A DNA stretch of 64,000 nucleotides from Holophagales bacterium. Lineage in GTDB: Bacteria > Acidobacteriota > Thermoanaerobaculia > UBA5066. The notes below the pieces were generated by a model. The model saw only the letters and a list, made by a program, of their open reading frames with translations, searched no databases and had not been told where the DNA came from. Location: NCBI GenBank assembly GCA_016716705.1, contig JADJVF010000007.1, positions 124,001 through 188,000 on the forward strand. The letters are read 5' to 3'. The position numbers and the translations under genes were made by a program. Positions 30,301 through 38,836 of this stretch are shown piece after piece. Numbering within the stretch: position 1 is the stretch's first letter; every line of letters starts with the position of its first letter.

Positions 30301-31762
30301 ACGGCGCACCGTTGCCGACGTAGCTGCCCTCGAGCAGCAGCGGCGGCCGGTCGTGCAGGGCTTTGGTGGGTTCCAGGCTGAACATCACGTCGTACCCGAG
30401 CTGGGTCACGGTCTCGCCGGTGACCGTGTCGCGCACGAGGAAGCCGACGTCGATCCCGCCGACGTCGTGACCCTCTTCGAGGTACGCCGTATAGGTCAGG
30501 TTGGCGTCGTCGGCGTGGATCCGTGCCGCCAGGGCGGTCAGCTCGGTGAAGCTCATGCACTCCTGGACGCCCAGGACGTCGGGGGCGCCGAGGACCGTGC
30601 GGATGTAGGCGGAGTGCTTCTGGAGACGGGCCGCGTAGTCGCCGGCGGTCGCGTCGAGCTGGAGAAGGTTGTAGGTGCCGACGGTGAGCTCACCGGCGTT
30701 CCTCGCGCGGACGGCGCGCGGCATCGGTGGCGGGGTGAAGGCGAACGAGGTCGGCCAGAGCTCCCAGGAGCCGAAGTCGTAGCCCATGACGCCGGTGGCG
30801 GTGTAGGTGGAACCGGCCGGGATGGCGTCGGGATCGGGAGTGGCGCCGAGGAAGTCGGCGTCGATCAGGAAGATCTCGGGGTTGCCGTCCCAGATCGGGA
30901 GGACGGGGGGCGGGGTATAGCCGGGATACTTGATGCCGGGCGTGCGGAAGGGCCGATTGGGGTTGCCGACGCCGTAGATCTCGGCGGTGGTGTCGCTGAC
31001 GCGCCGCTTGTTCGGGCCCGACGTGACGCCGCTGGCGACGTGGACGAGCATCCCCTCCAAGCGTTCGAACCCGAGGGTGTACCACGCGGCCGCGGGATCG
31101 GTCGGCGGCACGGTCGCGTCGAGCTCGACCGGGGCAGGCAGAGGGTTGTTGCTGGAGTCGACGGTCACTGACGTGACGGGCGAGAACTCGGTGAAGTTGA
31201 AGTACTCGACGACCGTGCCGGTGACGTCGACCTGGTCGCCCACGGCGACGGTCGGGACGCTGCCGGTGTAGACATAGATGCCGTTCGAGGTGTTCGGATC
31301 GGCGTCGTCCCGTGCGGTCGGCGTCTGGATGAAGAAGCCCTGGGTGCCGACCGCGGTCACGATGTTGTTATTGGTGGTGACGGCCTGGGTGGCATACGGC
31401 GAGGCGGCTCCGCTGCCCTGGATCGCGAAGATCTCGGCCACGGGGACGTCGTCGTTCGTAATCGTGCCGAGGCCCTGCCCGTCGGAGACGGTCGCACCGG
31501 TCACGTTCGTCACGTTCACGAAGAACGTCTCGTTCGGCTCGACGTTCGCGTCGCCGTTCACGGTGACGTTGAAGGTGTAGGGGCCTGTGCTGCCCGCCGC
31601 AATCGTCTGGCCGGTGAGGCTGTTAGTGACGTAGTCGTTGTTCGCGGTCGTGGCCGTGTTGTCGGCCGTGGCGATGTCGAACGTGACGCCGCCGGCGACG
31701 GCGGGAGAGGAGAGGGAGACCGTGAAGGAGGCAGTGATCGTCCCGGAGTTTCCCTCGGTCAC
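27305..31762 (-). CDS. ExeM/NucH-type extracellular endonuclease with DUF11 and SLH repeats (intact 3' part)
   Basis: The intact frame has 1485 residues. Domains in order: a Calx-beta-like segment (about 1-100), an OB-fold region of the YhcR type (about 108-330), and an endonuclease/exonuclease/phosphatase domain (about 355-690). This last domain has GTYNLLQLD, GVQECMS (catalytic Glu), VMVNHTRS, GDLNAYE and SSDHDGAV. Two DUF11-type Ig-like repeats follow (about 700-930, SLTKLASPDPVLTGG and LAVTMTANPAATGPGG), then a beta-propeller-like stretch (about 985-1270) and three S-layer-homology repeats (about 1290-1485) with FLDVPADHWA and AEMAILMVRAMHG. It is probably a surface-attached DNase. The GTG at 31762 is not the true start: the frame continues upstream into the LTD-like segment described in the next entry. 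Confidence 0.88.
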   Translation of the reverse strand: MTEGNSGTITASFTVSLSSPAVAGGVTFDIATADNTATTANNDYVTNSLTGQTIAAGSTGPYTFNVTVNGDANVEPNETFFVNVTNVTGATVSDGQGLGTITNDDVPVAEIFAIQGSGAASPYATQAVTTNNNIVTAVGTQGFFIQTPTARDDADPNTSNGIYVYTGSVPTVAVGDQVDVTGTVVEYFNFTEFSPVTSVTVDSSNNPLPAPVELDATVPPTDPAAAWYTLGFERLEGMLVHVASGVTSGPNKRRVSDTTAEIYGVGNPNRPFRTPGIKYPGYTPPPVLPIWDGNPEIFLIDADFLGATPDPDAIPAGSTYTATGVMGYDFGSWELWPTSFAFTPPPMPRAVRARNAGELTVGTYNLLQLDATAGDYAARLQKHSAYIRTVLGAPDVLGVQECMSFTELTALAARIHADDANLTYTAYLEEGHDVGGIDVGFLVRDTVTGETVTQLGYDVMFSLEPTKALHDRPPLLLEGSYVGNGAPFAFSVMVNHTRSLIGIDDPTDGPRVRQKRLEQAQWIAQWMQDYQTAAATASRPFVMVGDLNAYEVSDGYVDVVGQMAGDFVAADNLLSGPDLVNPNLTKQALSVPANDRYSYNFEGTAQVLDHALTTQATNTWVRGFAYGRGNTDAAIQYGYDATTPLRSSDHDGAVLYFMSDANADGIPDDSQSADLSLTKLASPDPVLTGGTLTYTLTVSNAGPVAAGPTTVTDTLPAGVSYVSAAGTGWSCVQSTGTVACDAASMPVGTAAAITVTVTVTATSGTLTNTAEVSSFLTDSNPANNTATSVTTVTPLTDLAVTMTANPAATGPGGTFTHSASVTNLGPSAATAVSLVLSLPAGAVAGTIIPGACLAAGSTVTCTIGSLAMGGTFAASVEMTAATTGFHVTTGVVSGAEADPNPANNTASATTAVGQIVATPNPVNMRVPVFSLGSSILNITNDSPLTVGFSLLERPIDYAWARFLVAGPSWKVSAEHASDRTARYVPEHPLPNAAVAPLAPAAVLDFPVGLVYPWGIGFNTAADDMWVNDIAAAGGDGLNHRFLAAGTATGDTIDISSWVGSFAADMTYDFFANRLWQVNVGGANCIHELDPVTKTSTGNTICPAFGTSERGLAFDPVSDTFFAGSWNDGVIHRFDRNGDILESFSAGLDVSGLAYNPGTGHLFVLANTDAAADLYVLDVNNAYATVSSFKVAGMAAYDQAGLEADCAGNLYAVNQTTAEVLVVPSGETGFCSFSTVPWLDETPKSGTLAPGATQPVTLDFITALQWPGLHQASLRVAGTDPFAPVDVPVNYTIAFLDVPADHWADAFIHALAGVRVTRGCGEGNFCPEAEVDRAEMAILMVRAMHGPLFVPPAATGVFVDVPISETDVTADYVEQLYRDGVVAGCAVGGDGERYYCPDRLVSRAEMSVFVSVGLGLPPVNPPTGYFSDVHGTGYSWAEGFIETIFNEGITAGCGDHLFCPATTITRAQLAVWLVVGFNFPYLVPTP

Positions 31763-32450
31763 GGAGACGTCGTTGATGGAGAGAGGCTCACCGCCGCCCC
31801 CGCACGAGGCGTTGATGGCTACCAGTCCCGCGACGGCGTTCGGTCACCAAGCCGTCCTGCGAGGACCGAGGTCGTCCAGTTGCCGGGTCGGTGTCCCCAG
31901 CCAGGTTTCGTGACGCACCGCGCCGAAGTATTTGCGGGCCTGCGATCAAGACGCGGACCGTTCCCCGCCTGGTGCCGGGCGCCGACCTGACCGTCGGAGT
32001 CGACGACGGTGCGTTGGTCGGGAGCCCCCTTCCTGGCGACGTAGACGACATCGTCGGCAAAGTCCCCTATTCCCGTTGGTGGTGAGATCCACCGCCGACG
32101 TTCAGGTGGATGTTCCAGTCGCCGCCCGCCGGGTTGTACGAGATGTCCGGGCGAACCCCGTACCCCTCGACGACGATAATGGTTCCCGCCAGGGCGATCG
32201 GCGATCGCCCCCATGCCGGTGAACTTGTAGCCCGAGAACTTGGCTGCCGTCGTCGAAGTGGAATCGCCGACGTAGACCCCTCCCGTGCCGTAGCGGGACT
32301 CCAGGACGCCTTGTCGTTGGACGCCCTCGATGTACTCGGAAGAACTCTGAGGAGGACCTTCGACTGGGCCGCGACGGGGCTCGCGGCCGCAAGAGCGATC
32401 GCGAGGACGACGAACGACGTGAGGACGAGTCTCCGGGCCGGGCTGTGCAT
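31763..32450 (-). pseudogene. Frame-disrupted 5' part of the ExeM/NucH-type nuclease gene
   Basis: The true N-terminus seems to be ATG 32450 behind GGGAG: MHSPARRLVLTSFVVLAIAL and a signal peptide ending PVAAQ. Then short pieces of an N-terminal lamin-tail-like domain appear in alternating frames. SSEYIEG with GVLESRYGTGGVYVGDS is followed by IALAGTIIVV, GDFADDVVYVARKGA with VVDSDGQVGA, LRRGASRNLAGDTDPATG, and finally AGLVAINASCGGGGEPLSIND in the frame of the main gene. These follow the order seen in ExeM/NucH nucleases (SEYIEGxxxxKALE, DDAVVLRKG, VDSIGQIG, LRRK, AGDT). About five frame changes occur in 600 bases, against none in the next 4.4 kb. Either this end is decayed or the sequence here is poor. 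Confidence 0.65.
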
Positions 32451-32580
32451 AGGTATCTCCCTTGAGGGGTGAAGTGCGCGCGGGGTGGAGGGTGGAGTGC
32501 GCGACAAGAGGTCACGGATCTTATCCACCTATGGGCGGGATGTCCGTTAATCTTTCGTGTAGCGAGAAGGAGGTCCGGCC

Positions 32581-33465
32581 ATGAAGTGGACCCGAGGCGG
32601 ACGGAGCGCGAACCTGGAAGACCAGCGGGGCGGCGGAAGCGCCTACGGAGGCGGCCGCGGACCGGGGATGAAGCTCGGGATCGGGGGGTTCCTTCTCCTC
32701 GCGGTGTTGAGCCTCGTATTCAAAAAGGACTTCTTTGCTCTCGTCGGGGGCGGAGGGGCGCTCGCCCCGAGCGCCGACGTGTCTGCGGGCTCGGGTGTCC
32801 CCGGGGGCGGGGCAATCTCCGACCCGCAGGAAGAGGAGCTCGTCGAGTTCGTCTCCTTCGTCCTCGACGACGCGCAGGCGACCTGGACGAAGCTCCTCCC
32901 GGCGGTCGGGAAGACGTACTCCGACGCGAAGCTCGTCCTCTTCCGCGACGGCGTCGACTCGGCGTGCGGAACCGCCGGGTCATCGAGCGGTCCGTTCTAC
33001 TGCCCCGGCGACCAGAAGCTCTACATCGACCTGGGGTTCTACTCGGAGCTGAAGGACCGGTTCGGCGCTCCCGGCGATTTCGCGCAGGCCTACGTCATCA
33101 CCCACGAGATCGGCCACCACGTCCAGCACCTCCTCGGGATCGACGAGGCCGTGCGCGAGAAGCAGGCGGCCGACCCGAGGAACGAGAACGCCTACTCGGT
33201 CGCCCTCGAGCTGCAGGCCGACTGCTTCGCCGGCGTCTGGGGGCACGAGACCGCGCAGCGGGGAATCCTGGAGAAGGGCGACGTCGAGGAAGGGCTGAAC
33301 GCCGCCGCGGCGATCGGCGACGACCGGATGCAACGTGCCGCCGGGCGCCGGGTCTCGCCGGACGCATTCACCCACGGTTCCTCCGAGCAGCGGGTGGCCT
33401 GGTTCCGCAAGGGGCTCGAGTCGGGCGACATGAAGGCCTGCGACACCTTCCGCGCGATGCGGTGA
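32581..33465 (+). CDS. YpfJ-type neutral zinc metallopeptidase
   Basis: This 294-residue protein has a short Gly/Arg-rich cytoplasmic head, one membrane helix (about residues 31-48) and an extracytoplasmic zinc-peptidase domain. The zinc site ITHEIGHHVQ (HExxH, near residue 177), the downstream ELQADCFAGVW with the third ligand, and FYCPGDQKLYIDLGF match the YpfJ/KPN_02809 family end to end. An AGAAGGAGG ribosome site precedes ATG 32581. Physiological substrate is not established for the family. Confidence 0.95.
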   Translation: MKWTRGGRSANLEDQRGGGSAYGGGRGPGMKLGIGGFLLLAVLSLVFKKDFFALVGGGGALAPSADVSAGSGVPGGGAISDPQEEELVEFVSFVLDDAQATWTKLLPAVGKTYSDAKLVLFRDGVDSACGTAGSSSGPFYCPGDQKLYIDLGFYSELKDRFGAPGDFAQAYVITHEIGHHVQHLLGIDEAVREKQAADPRNENAYSVALELQADCFAGVWGHETAQRGILEKGDVEEGLNAAAAIGDDRMQRAAGRRVSPDAFTHGSSEQRVAWFRKGLESGDMKACDTFRAMR

Positions 33466-33529
33466 GCCGCGAAGCCCCCCGGGCCGCTTCGCCCTCGCGT
33501 GCGCAGGCCGGGAGGTCTCGGACCCCGGC

Positions 33530-33841
33530 TCAGCGCCCCGCGGGCGGCGCCGGAGGCAACGGGGGCCGGGCCTGCGGCAGGGGCGGGCCGCTCGTCGCCG
33601 TCGTGACGACGGTCGCCCGGCGCTCCTTCCAGAGGGCGAAGATCATCGTCAGGATCGCCAGGATGATCTCGTCGACGAACGGGATGAAGTCCGGGATGAG
33701 AAGGTCGAGGACGAACACGGTCGCCAGCAGGGCGAAGAGGCCCGGGAACCGCAGGTTCAGACCGCCCAGCATCTTCTGGATGATTCCCCGCTTCCGGAGC
33801 GTCTCGGGGTCGCGCGGTGTCATGTCCATGGGCGGGATCAT
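33530..33841 (-). CDS. Small membrane protein of unknown function
   Basis: This 103-residue protein has a hydrophilic head and two closely spaced membrane helices (about 33-50 and 55-70, with LDLLIPDFIPFVDEIILAIL between and around them). The C-terminal tail is Pro-rich. The FPGLFALLATVF/IPDFIPFVDEI pattern resembles small DUF6116-type proteins. No neighbour suggests a role. Confidence 0.75.
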   Translation of the reverse strand: MIPPMDMTPRDPETLRKRGIIQKMLGGLNLRFPGLFALLATVFVLDLLIPDFIPFVDEIILAILTMIFALWKERRATVVTTATSGPPLPQARPPLPPAPPAGR

Positions 33842-33859
33842 AGGAAAACTAGGGGCGCC

Positions 33860-33888
33860 TTGACCGGGGATACCCGGAATGCTAATTT
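33860..33888 (+). promoter_or_regulatory. Sigma-70-type promoter of tRNA-Ala
   Basis: TTGACC (33860-33865) and TAATTT (33883-33888) are separated by 17 bases. They lie 46 bases before the tRNA 5' end, as expected for a stable-RNA promoter with a short leader. Confidence 0.6.
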
Positions 33889-33934
33889 CCCCGGTCCGCG
33901 GAGGCCCCCGTGCCTCCCTGGTCTTTCAAAGCGT

Positions 33935-34010
<76 letters not shown>

Positions 34011-34106
34011 TTTCTTTTTTCGTGAGGGTTCGCGCCGGGCATGTCCCGGCGTTTCTGTTTTCGGGCCGGCTCCCGGCCCCGTGCCCTCTCGTCGACGGGC
34101 CGGCTC

Positions 34107-35654
34107 TCAGTTCCAGTGCTTCAGCCGCGGCCAGAGCTCGCGGAGCGGCGTCTTCAGGCCGCGGCAGACCCAGATCGGCCCGTTCTCCTCGGCCATCCCC
34201 CACGGGTGCTGGTGGCGTCCGGCCTCCTCCACCGACGCGCAGAGGCGCTCGAGGCTCTCACGGTCGTCCTGGAGGACGACGAGGACGTCGCCGGTGAAGG
34301 CGGGCGGGCCCCAGAAGAAGTGGTTCTGGTGGGCCGAGAGGGCGCGCGGCAGGCCATGCGCCGGGCCGAAGAGGTTGATCGCTCCCGCCTCGCCGTAGTT
34401 GTTCGCGAAGATCGCGGCACGCGCGCGTTCCTCCGGTGTCAGGGCGCTCCAGACCTTCGCCACGTCGGACACCAGCTCGGGCCAGCCGAACTGGTCGCCG
34501 AAGTGCTGCGGCAGCGGGCCGCGATGGGCCACCTCCGACCTCGGCGGATCGAACCCGAGCCGCCTGGTGTAGGCGACGAAGCCGGGAGGGTCGAGGATCG
34601 GCAGGACGAGCGGCGAGACGAGAGCGGTCAAGAGGACGGCGTACGCCGCCACCGCGGCCCGCGGCCAGGCCCTCCCGGCGAGGCGCCGCCGCCGCTCGAG
34701 AAGCTCGTCGAGGCCGACCGCCCCCGCCGCGAGGAGGATCGGGTAGATCGGCGTCAGGTAATAGGCCTTCGCCTTCATCGCGAACATCAGGACGAAGAAG
34801 ACGGCGAACGCGCTCGCGAGCGCGCGGTACCGGCCGTTGCGGGCGAGGAAGAGCCACGCGAGCCCGCCGAGCCAGAGGGGGAGGAGGTGTGGACCCTGCT
34901 GGAGGACCTGCGCCAGGAGGAACTCCCCGGGGCCGAGGACGACGTTCTTCCCGGTGCGCGCGACGTTGCGGAGGTCCTCGAGCGTCGGGAAGCCGTTTTC
35001 CGCCTGCCAGAGGAGATTCGGGAGGAAGACGAGGAGAGCGATCCCCGCTCCGGCCCAGGGCCACGGCGTCGCGAGCGCGCGGCGCATCGGCGAGAGGAGG
35101 AGGCCGGCCAGGAGTGCCAGGCCGAAGAACGCCGTGGAGTGCTTGTTGAGGAGGCCGAGCCCCGCGACGAGACCGAAGAGGAGCCAGAGGCGCGGGGAGC
35201 CGCCGTCGGCGAGCCGGACGAGCACGTACGCGCATCCGGTCCAGAAGAGCGGCTCGAAGACGTTCATCGAGAAGAGGCTGGCAATGCCCAGGAAGGCCGG
35301 CGTGGCAAGCGCCGCCACCGCCGCGAGCCCCTGTGCGGCGCGGCTCCCGCCGAGGCGCCAGGCGAGGAGGCCGGCGAGGAGAACGACCGCCGCCCCCGCG
35401 AGCCCCGCGATCCCGCGCAGGACCGGGAGCGATCCGCCGAGGAGGAGCGCGACCTTCGCGTAGAGGCCGACGGCGGGCGCCGCGTCGACGTAGCCCCAGG
35501 CCAGGTTCCGCCCGCAGTCGAGAAAGTAGAGCTCGTCGCGGAAGTATCCGTACCGGTTCGCGAGGGCGAGGTGGACGGCGAGCTTCGCGCCGGCGACCGC
35601 GAGGAGGAGCCCCCACGCAGGGGCTGCTGCGGGCCGGCTCTCCGACGTCGTCAT
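34107..35654 (-). CDS. GT-C family membrane glycosyltransferase (ArnT/PMT-like)
   Basis: This 515-residue polytopic protein has about ten membrane helices over the first 400 residues and a soluble C-terminal domain. The first periplasmic loop carries YFRDELYFLDCGRNLAWGY, matching the acidic catalytic motif of PMT/ArnT-type lipid-phosphate-sugar glycosyltransferases. These enzymes transfer a sugar from an undecaprenyl- or dolichyl-phosphate carrier to a lipid or protein. Acceptor unknown. Its ATG overlaps the stop of the upstream WYL regulator gene by 4 bases, so the two are co-transcribed with the sugar-nucleotide genes further upstream. Confidence 0.85.
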   Translation of the reverse strand: MTTSESRPAAAPAWGLLLAVAGAKLAVHLALANRYGYFRDELYFLDCGRNLAWGYVDAAPAVGLYAKVALLLGGSLPVLRGIAGLAGAAVVLLAGLLAWRLGGSRAAQGLAAVAALATPAFLGIASLFSMNVFEPLFWTGCAYVLVRLADGGSPRLWLLFGLVAGLGLLNKHSTAFFGLALLAGLLLSPMRRALATPWPWAGAGIALLVFLPNLLWQAENGFPTLEDLRNVARTGKNVVLGPGEFLLAQVLQQGPHLLPLWLGGLAWLFLARNGRYRALASAFAVFFVLMFAMKAKAYYLTPIYPILLAAGAVGLDELLERRRRLAGRAWPRAAVAAYAVLLTALVSPLVLPILDPPGFVAYTRRLGFDPPRSEVAHRGPLPQHFGDQFGWPELVSDVAKVWSALTPEERARAAIFANNYGEAGAINLFGPAHGLPRALSAHQNHFFWGPPAFTGDVLVVLQDDRESLERLCASVEEAGRHQHPWGMAEENGPIWVCRGLKTPLRELWPRLKHWN

Positions 35655-36631
35655 TCCCGGTACACGGCGGCCATCTCCGCCGTCTCGGTGCGGAGGGCCT
35701 CGACGAGCGAGACGGGAGAGAGCGCCGTCGCCTCCCGCCCGAACGAGAGGACGAAGCGCCGCGCCTCGAAGAGCGAGCCGGCCGGCAGGTCGAGCTCGAG
35801 CTCGCCGTCCGGGAGCGGCGTCAGCTTCTGCTTCGGGTGCCAGCGGACCTCCGCCACCCAGGCCGCCATCGCCTTCGTGAAGCGGACGCGGAACCGGAAC
35901 GGCTCGCTCCCGGAGAAGATCCCGATCGTCTCGCCGAAGTGGCGCTTCAGGTCGAAGTCGCGGGGGATGGTGAAGAGGTCTGTCCCGACCTCGGCCTCGC
36001 GGATGCGCGCGATGTAGAACGTCTTGACGGTCCGCGGGTCGTCGTCGCGATCCTGCGCTGCGACGAGCCAGTCGCCCGCGGCGAGAACGAGGCCGTAGGG
36101 AGCGAGCTGTCGCGTGCTCGTCTCGCCCCCCGGCTTCTGGTACCGGACCTTCACGACCGTCCGCTCGCGGATCGCGGTCGCGACGGCTGTCCAGACGGCC
36201 GGGTCGACGAGGCGGATCGGCTGGGGGTGGATGTAGAGCCGCTCGACGAACGCGCCGGGGCTGACGCGGATCTCCGCCGGCATCATGTCGGAGAGGCGCT
36301 GGAACGCCTCGCGGAGCCCCTCGGCCACGGGCGTCCCTTCGTACTGCTGGAGCACCTTGCTCGCGACGCCGATGGCGAAGAGGCCCGGCCCCTCCACCGG
36401 GATCCACGGCAGGTGCCAGGACGGGTCGGAGTAGCGGAACGACCCGCGCTTGCGGTCGAAGACGATCGGGGCGTCCATCTCGTCGCGCATGAAGCCGACG
36501 AAGCGCTGCACGGTCTTCGTCGACGTCTTCCAGCGCGCGGCGAGATTCGTCGCGTTGACGGTGCGCCTGCGCCGCAGCAGGTCGTCGAACTCGAGGATGC
36601 GGCGGAAGAGGGGCCTGTCCTTTACGGACAT
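35651..36631 (-). CDS. WYL-domain transcriptional regulator
   Basis: This 326-residue protein has an N-terminal winged HTH (about 1-75: FRRILEFDDLLRRRRTVN, TKTVQRFVGFMRD), a WYL domain (about 145-215) and a WCX-like C-terminal region. The WYL core is KVRYQKPGGETSTRQLAPYGLVLAAGDWLVAAQ-like, with the eponymous positions reading GDWLVA. WYL proteins bind ligands, sometimes nucleic acids or nucleotides, and repress or activate nearby genes. It overlaps rmlB by 10 bases upstream and the glycosyltransferase by 4 downstream. Confidence 0.88.
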   Translation of the reverse strand: MSVKDRPLFRRILEFDDLLRRRRTVNATNLAARWKTSTKTVQRFVGFMRDEMDAPIVFDRKRGSFRYSDPSWHLPWIPVEGPGLFAIGVASKVLQQYEGTPVAEGLREAFQRLSDMMPAEIRVSPGAFVERLYIHPQPIRLVDPAVWTAVATAIRERTVVKVRYQKPGGETSTRQLAPYGLVLAAGDWLVAAQDRDDDPRTVKTFYIARIREAEVGTDLFTIPRDFDLKRHFGETIGIFSGSEPFRFRVRFTKAMAAWVAEVRWHPKQKLTPLPDGELELDLPAGSLFEARRFVLSFGREATALSPVSLVEALRTETAEMAAVYRE

Positions 36632-37710
36632 GTCTCCGGAGCCCCTTCCGTCCCCCGGCTCCCGTAGTTGGCTTCGATCCAGCGCCGGTACTCGCCGCTC
36701 GCGACGTCCTCGACCCACGCAAGGTTGTCGAGGTACCACCTCACCGTCTTCCGGATGCCGGTCTCGAAGGTCTCGGCGGGCCTCCAGCCCATCTCGTTCA
36801 GGATCTTTCCCGCGTCGATGGCGTAGCGGCGGTCGTGCCCCGGACGGTCCTTCACGTACGTGATCAGGCGCGTGCGGGGGCCGGCCTCGTCGGGGCGCAT
36901 CTCGTCCAGCAGGGCGCAGAGGGTGTGGACGATCGTCAGGTTGGGCATCTCGTTCCAGCCGCCGACGTTGTAGGTCTCGCCCGGCCGCCCCTTCGAAAGG
37001 ACGGCGCGGATGGCGGAGCAGTGGTCGCCGACGTAGAGCCAGTCGCGGACGTTCATGCCGTCCCCGTAGACCGGCAGCGGCCGGCCGCGGACCGCGTTCA
37101 GGATCATCAGGGGGATGAGCTTCTCGGGGAACTGGTAGGGGCCGTAGTTGTTGGAGCAGTTCGTCGTCAGCGTCGGCAGGCCGTAGGTGTGGTGGTAGGC
37201 CCGCACGAGGTGGTCGGACGAGGCCTTGCTCGCCGAGTAGGGGCTGTTCGGGGAGTAGGCCGTCGTCTCGGTGAACGGTGGGTCCGACGGCCCGAGCGAG
37301 CCGTAGACCTCGTCGGTGGAGACGTGGAGAAAGCGGAAGGCGGACTTCTCCGGCTCGGGGAGGGCGTTCCACCAGCCGCGCACGGTGTCGATCAGGTGGA
37401 ACGTGCCGACGACGTTCGTCTGGATGAAGTCCTCGGGTCCGTGGATCGAGCGGTCCACGTGAGACTCCGCCGCGAAGTTCACGATCGCCCGGGGCCTGTG
37501 CCTGGAGAGGAGCTCGCCGACGAGGGCCCGGTCGCCGATGTCTCCGTGGACGAAGACGTGGCGGTCGTCCGTCTCCAGCCCGGCGAGGCTCCGCGGGTTG
37601 CCCGCGTAGGTCAGCTTGTCGAGGTTCACGACCGGCTCGCCGGAAAGAGCCATCCAGTCCAGCACGAAGTTCACGCCGATGAAGCCGGCTCCGCCCGTCA
37701 CGAGAATCAA
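36622..37710 (-). CDS. rmlB: dTDP-glucose 4,6-dehydratase
   Basis: This 362-residue extended SDR enzyme makes dTDP-4-keto-6-deoxyglucose for rhamnose and related sugars. Motifs: GGAGFIG Rossmann loop at the N-terminus, ESHVDRSIHGP, STDEVYGSLG (catalytic Thr/Asp/Glu), YSASKASSDHLV (YxxxK) and NCSNNYGPYQFPEKLIP. All are diagnostic of RmlB. No rmlA/C/D gene is adjacent. It stands in a minus-strand series with galE upstream and the WYL regulator and glycosyltransferase downstream. Confidence 0.96.
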   Translation of the reverse strand: MILVTGGAGFIGVNFVLDWMALSGEPVVNLDKLTYAGNPRSLAGLETDDRHVFVHGDIGDRALVGELLSRHRPRAIVNFAAESHVDRSIHGPEDFIQTNVVGTFHLIDTVRGWWNALPEPEKSAFRFLHVSTDEVYGSLGPSDPPFTETTAYSPNSPYSASKASSDHLVRAYHHTYGLPTLTTNCSNNYGPYQFPEKLIPLMILNAVRGRPLPVYGDGMNVRDWLYVGDHCSAIRAVLSKGRPGETYNVGGWNEMPNLTIVHTLCALLDEMRPDEAGPRTRLITYVKDRPGHDRRYAIDAGKILNEMGWRPAETFETGIRKTVRWYLDNLAWVEDVASGEYRRWIEANYGSRGTEGAPETCP

Positions 37711-37732
37711 GGTGTCCTCCTGGCCGCGGCCT

Positions 37733-38758
37733 TCAGTCCGCGTCGCCGAAACCGCTCGGGTTCTTCTCCTGCCAGCGCCAGCTGTCCGCGCACATCTCGT
37801 CCAGGCCGCGCAGCGCCTTCCAGCCCAGCTCCCGCTCGGCCTTCGACGGGTCTGCCCAGCACTGTGCGATGTCGCCCGGACGCCGGGGCACGATCCGGTG
37901 GGGGATCGCGCGGCCCGAGGCCTTCTCGAAGGCGTGCACGAGCTCCAGCACGCTGCTGCCGCGGCCCGTGCCGAGGTTCCAGACCCGGACCCCGGGTCCC
38001 TCCTCGAGCTTCTCGACGGCTTTCACGTGGCCCATCGCCAGGTCGACGACGTGGATGTAGTCCCGCACACCGGTTCCGTCGGGAGTCGGGTAGTCGTCGC
38101 CGAAGACGTTCAGGGCGTCGCGGCGGCCGACGGCGACCTGCGAGACGTAGGGCATGAGGTTGTTCGGGATGCCGCGGGGGTCCTCGCCGAGGCGCCCGCT
38201 CTCGTGGGCGCCCACGGGGTTGAAGTAGCGCAGCAGGGCGATCCGCCAGGCGGGCTCGGCCGCCGCCAGGTCGGAGAGGACCTGCTCCACGACGAGCTTG
38301 CTCCGGCCATAGGGATTCGTCGGGGTTCCCGTGGGGAAGTCCTCCCGGATGGGGACGGACGGTGGATCGCCGTAGACCGTCGCGGAGGAGCTGAACGCGA
38401 GCGTCTTCACGCCCGCCCCGGCCATCGCCTCGAGGAGGCTCACGGTCCCGCAGACGTTGTTGTCCCAGTAGAGGAGGGGCTTTGCGACCGACTCTCCCAC
38501 CGCCTTCAGGCCGGCGAAGTGGATGACCGCGTCGACGTCGTGCGCGCGGAAGAGGGCGTCGAGCGCAACGCGGTCCCTCACGTCGGCCTCGACGAAGGGG
38601 AAGTCCCGCCCGGTCAGCTCCGTCACCCGCCGGAGGGACTCCTTGCGGGCGTTGCAGAGGTTGTCCAGGACGACGATGTCGTGGCCGGCCCGCAGGAGCT
38701 CGACGCTCGTGTGGGACCCGATGTATCCGGCGCCGCCGGTGACGAGAATCCTGCTCAT
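37733..38758 (-). CDS. galE: UDP-glucose 4-epimerase
   Basis: This 341-residue SDR enzyme interconverts UDP-glucose and UDP-galactose. It shows GGAGYIGSH (NAD loop), VIHFAGLKAVGESV, the catalytic SSSATVYG, NPYGRSKLVVEQVL (YxxxK), YFNPVGAH and RDYIHVVDLA, the full GalE set. Length is typical. It ends 22 bases before rmlB begins, so both sugar-nucleotide genes likely share one transcript. Confidence 0.97.
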   Translation of the reverse strand: MSRILVTGGAGYIGSHTSVELLRAGHDIVVLDNLCNARKESLRRVTELTGRDFPFVEADVRDRVALDALFRAHDVDAVIHFAGLKAVGESVAKPLLYWDNNVCGTVSLLEAMAGAGVKTLAFSSSATVYGDPPSVPIREDFPTGTPTNPYGRSKLVVEQVLSDLAAAEPAWRIALLRYFNPVGAHESGRLGEDPRGIPNNLMPYVSQVAVGRRDALNVFGDDYPTPDGTGVRDYIHVVDLAMGHVKAVEKLEEGPGVRVWNLGTGRGSSVLELVHAFEKASGRAIPHRIVPRRPGDIAQCWADPSKAERELGWKALRGLDEMCADSWRWQEKNPSGFGDAD

Positions 38759-38836
38759 GGCCCTCCGAGGTGCCTTTCCCGTGGTCGCCGCGACAACTCC
38801 GTCTCGGCGACTCTCGCAATCTGAGTGTGCCGTCCC

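Noticed and set aside
32067..32528. A separate small secreted protein gene
   Set aside because: Its signal peptide is followed, across frame changes, by the N-terminal domain pieces of the downstream nuclease, so it is the broken start of that gene.
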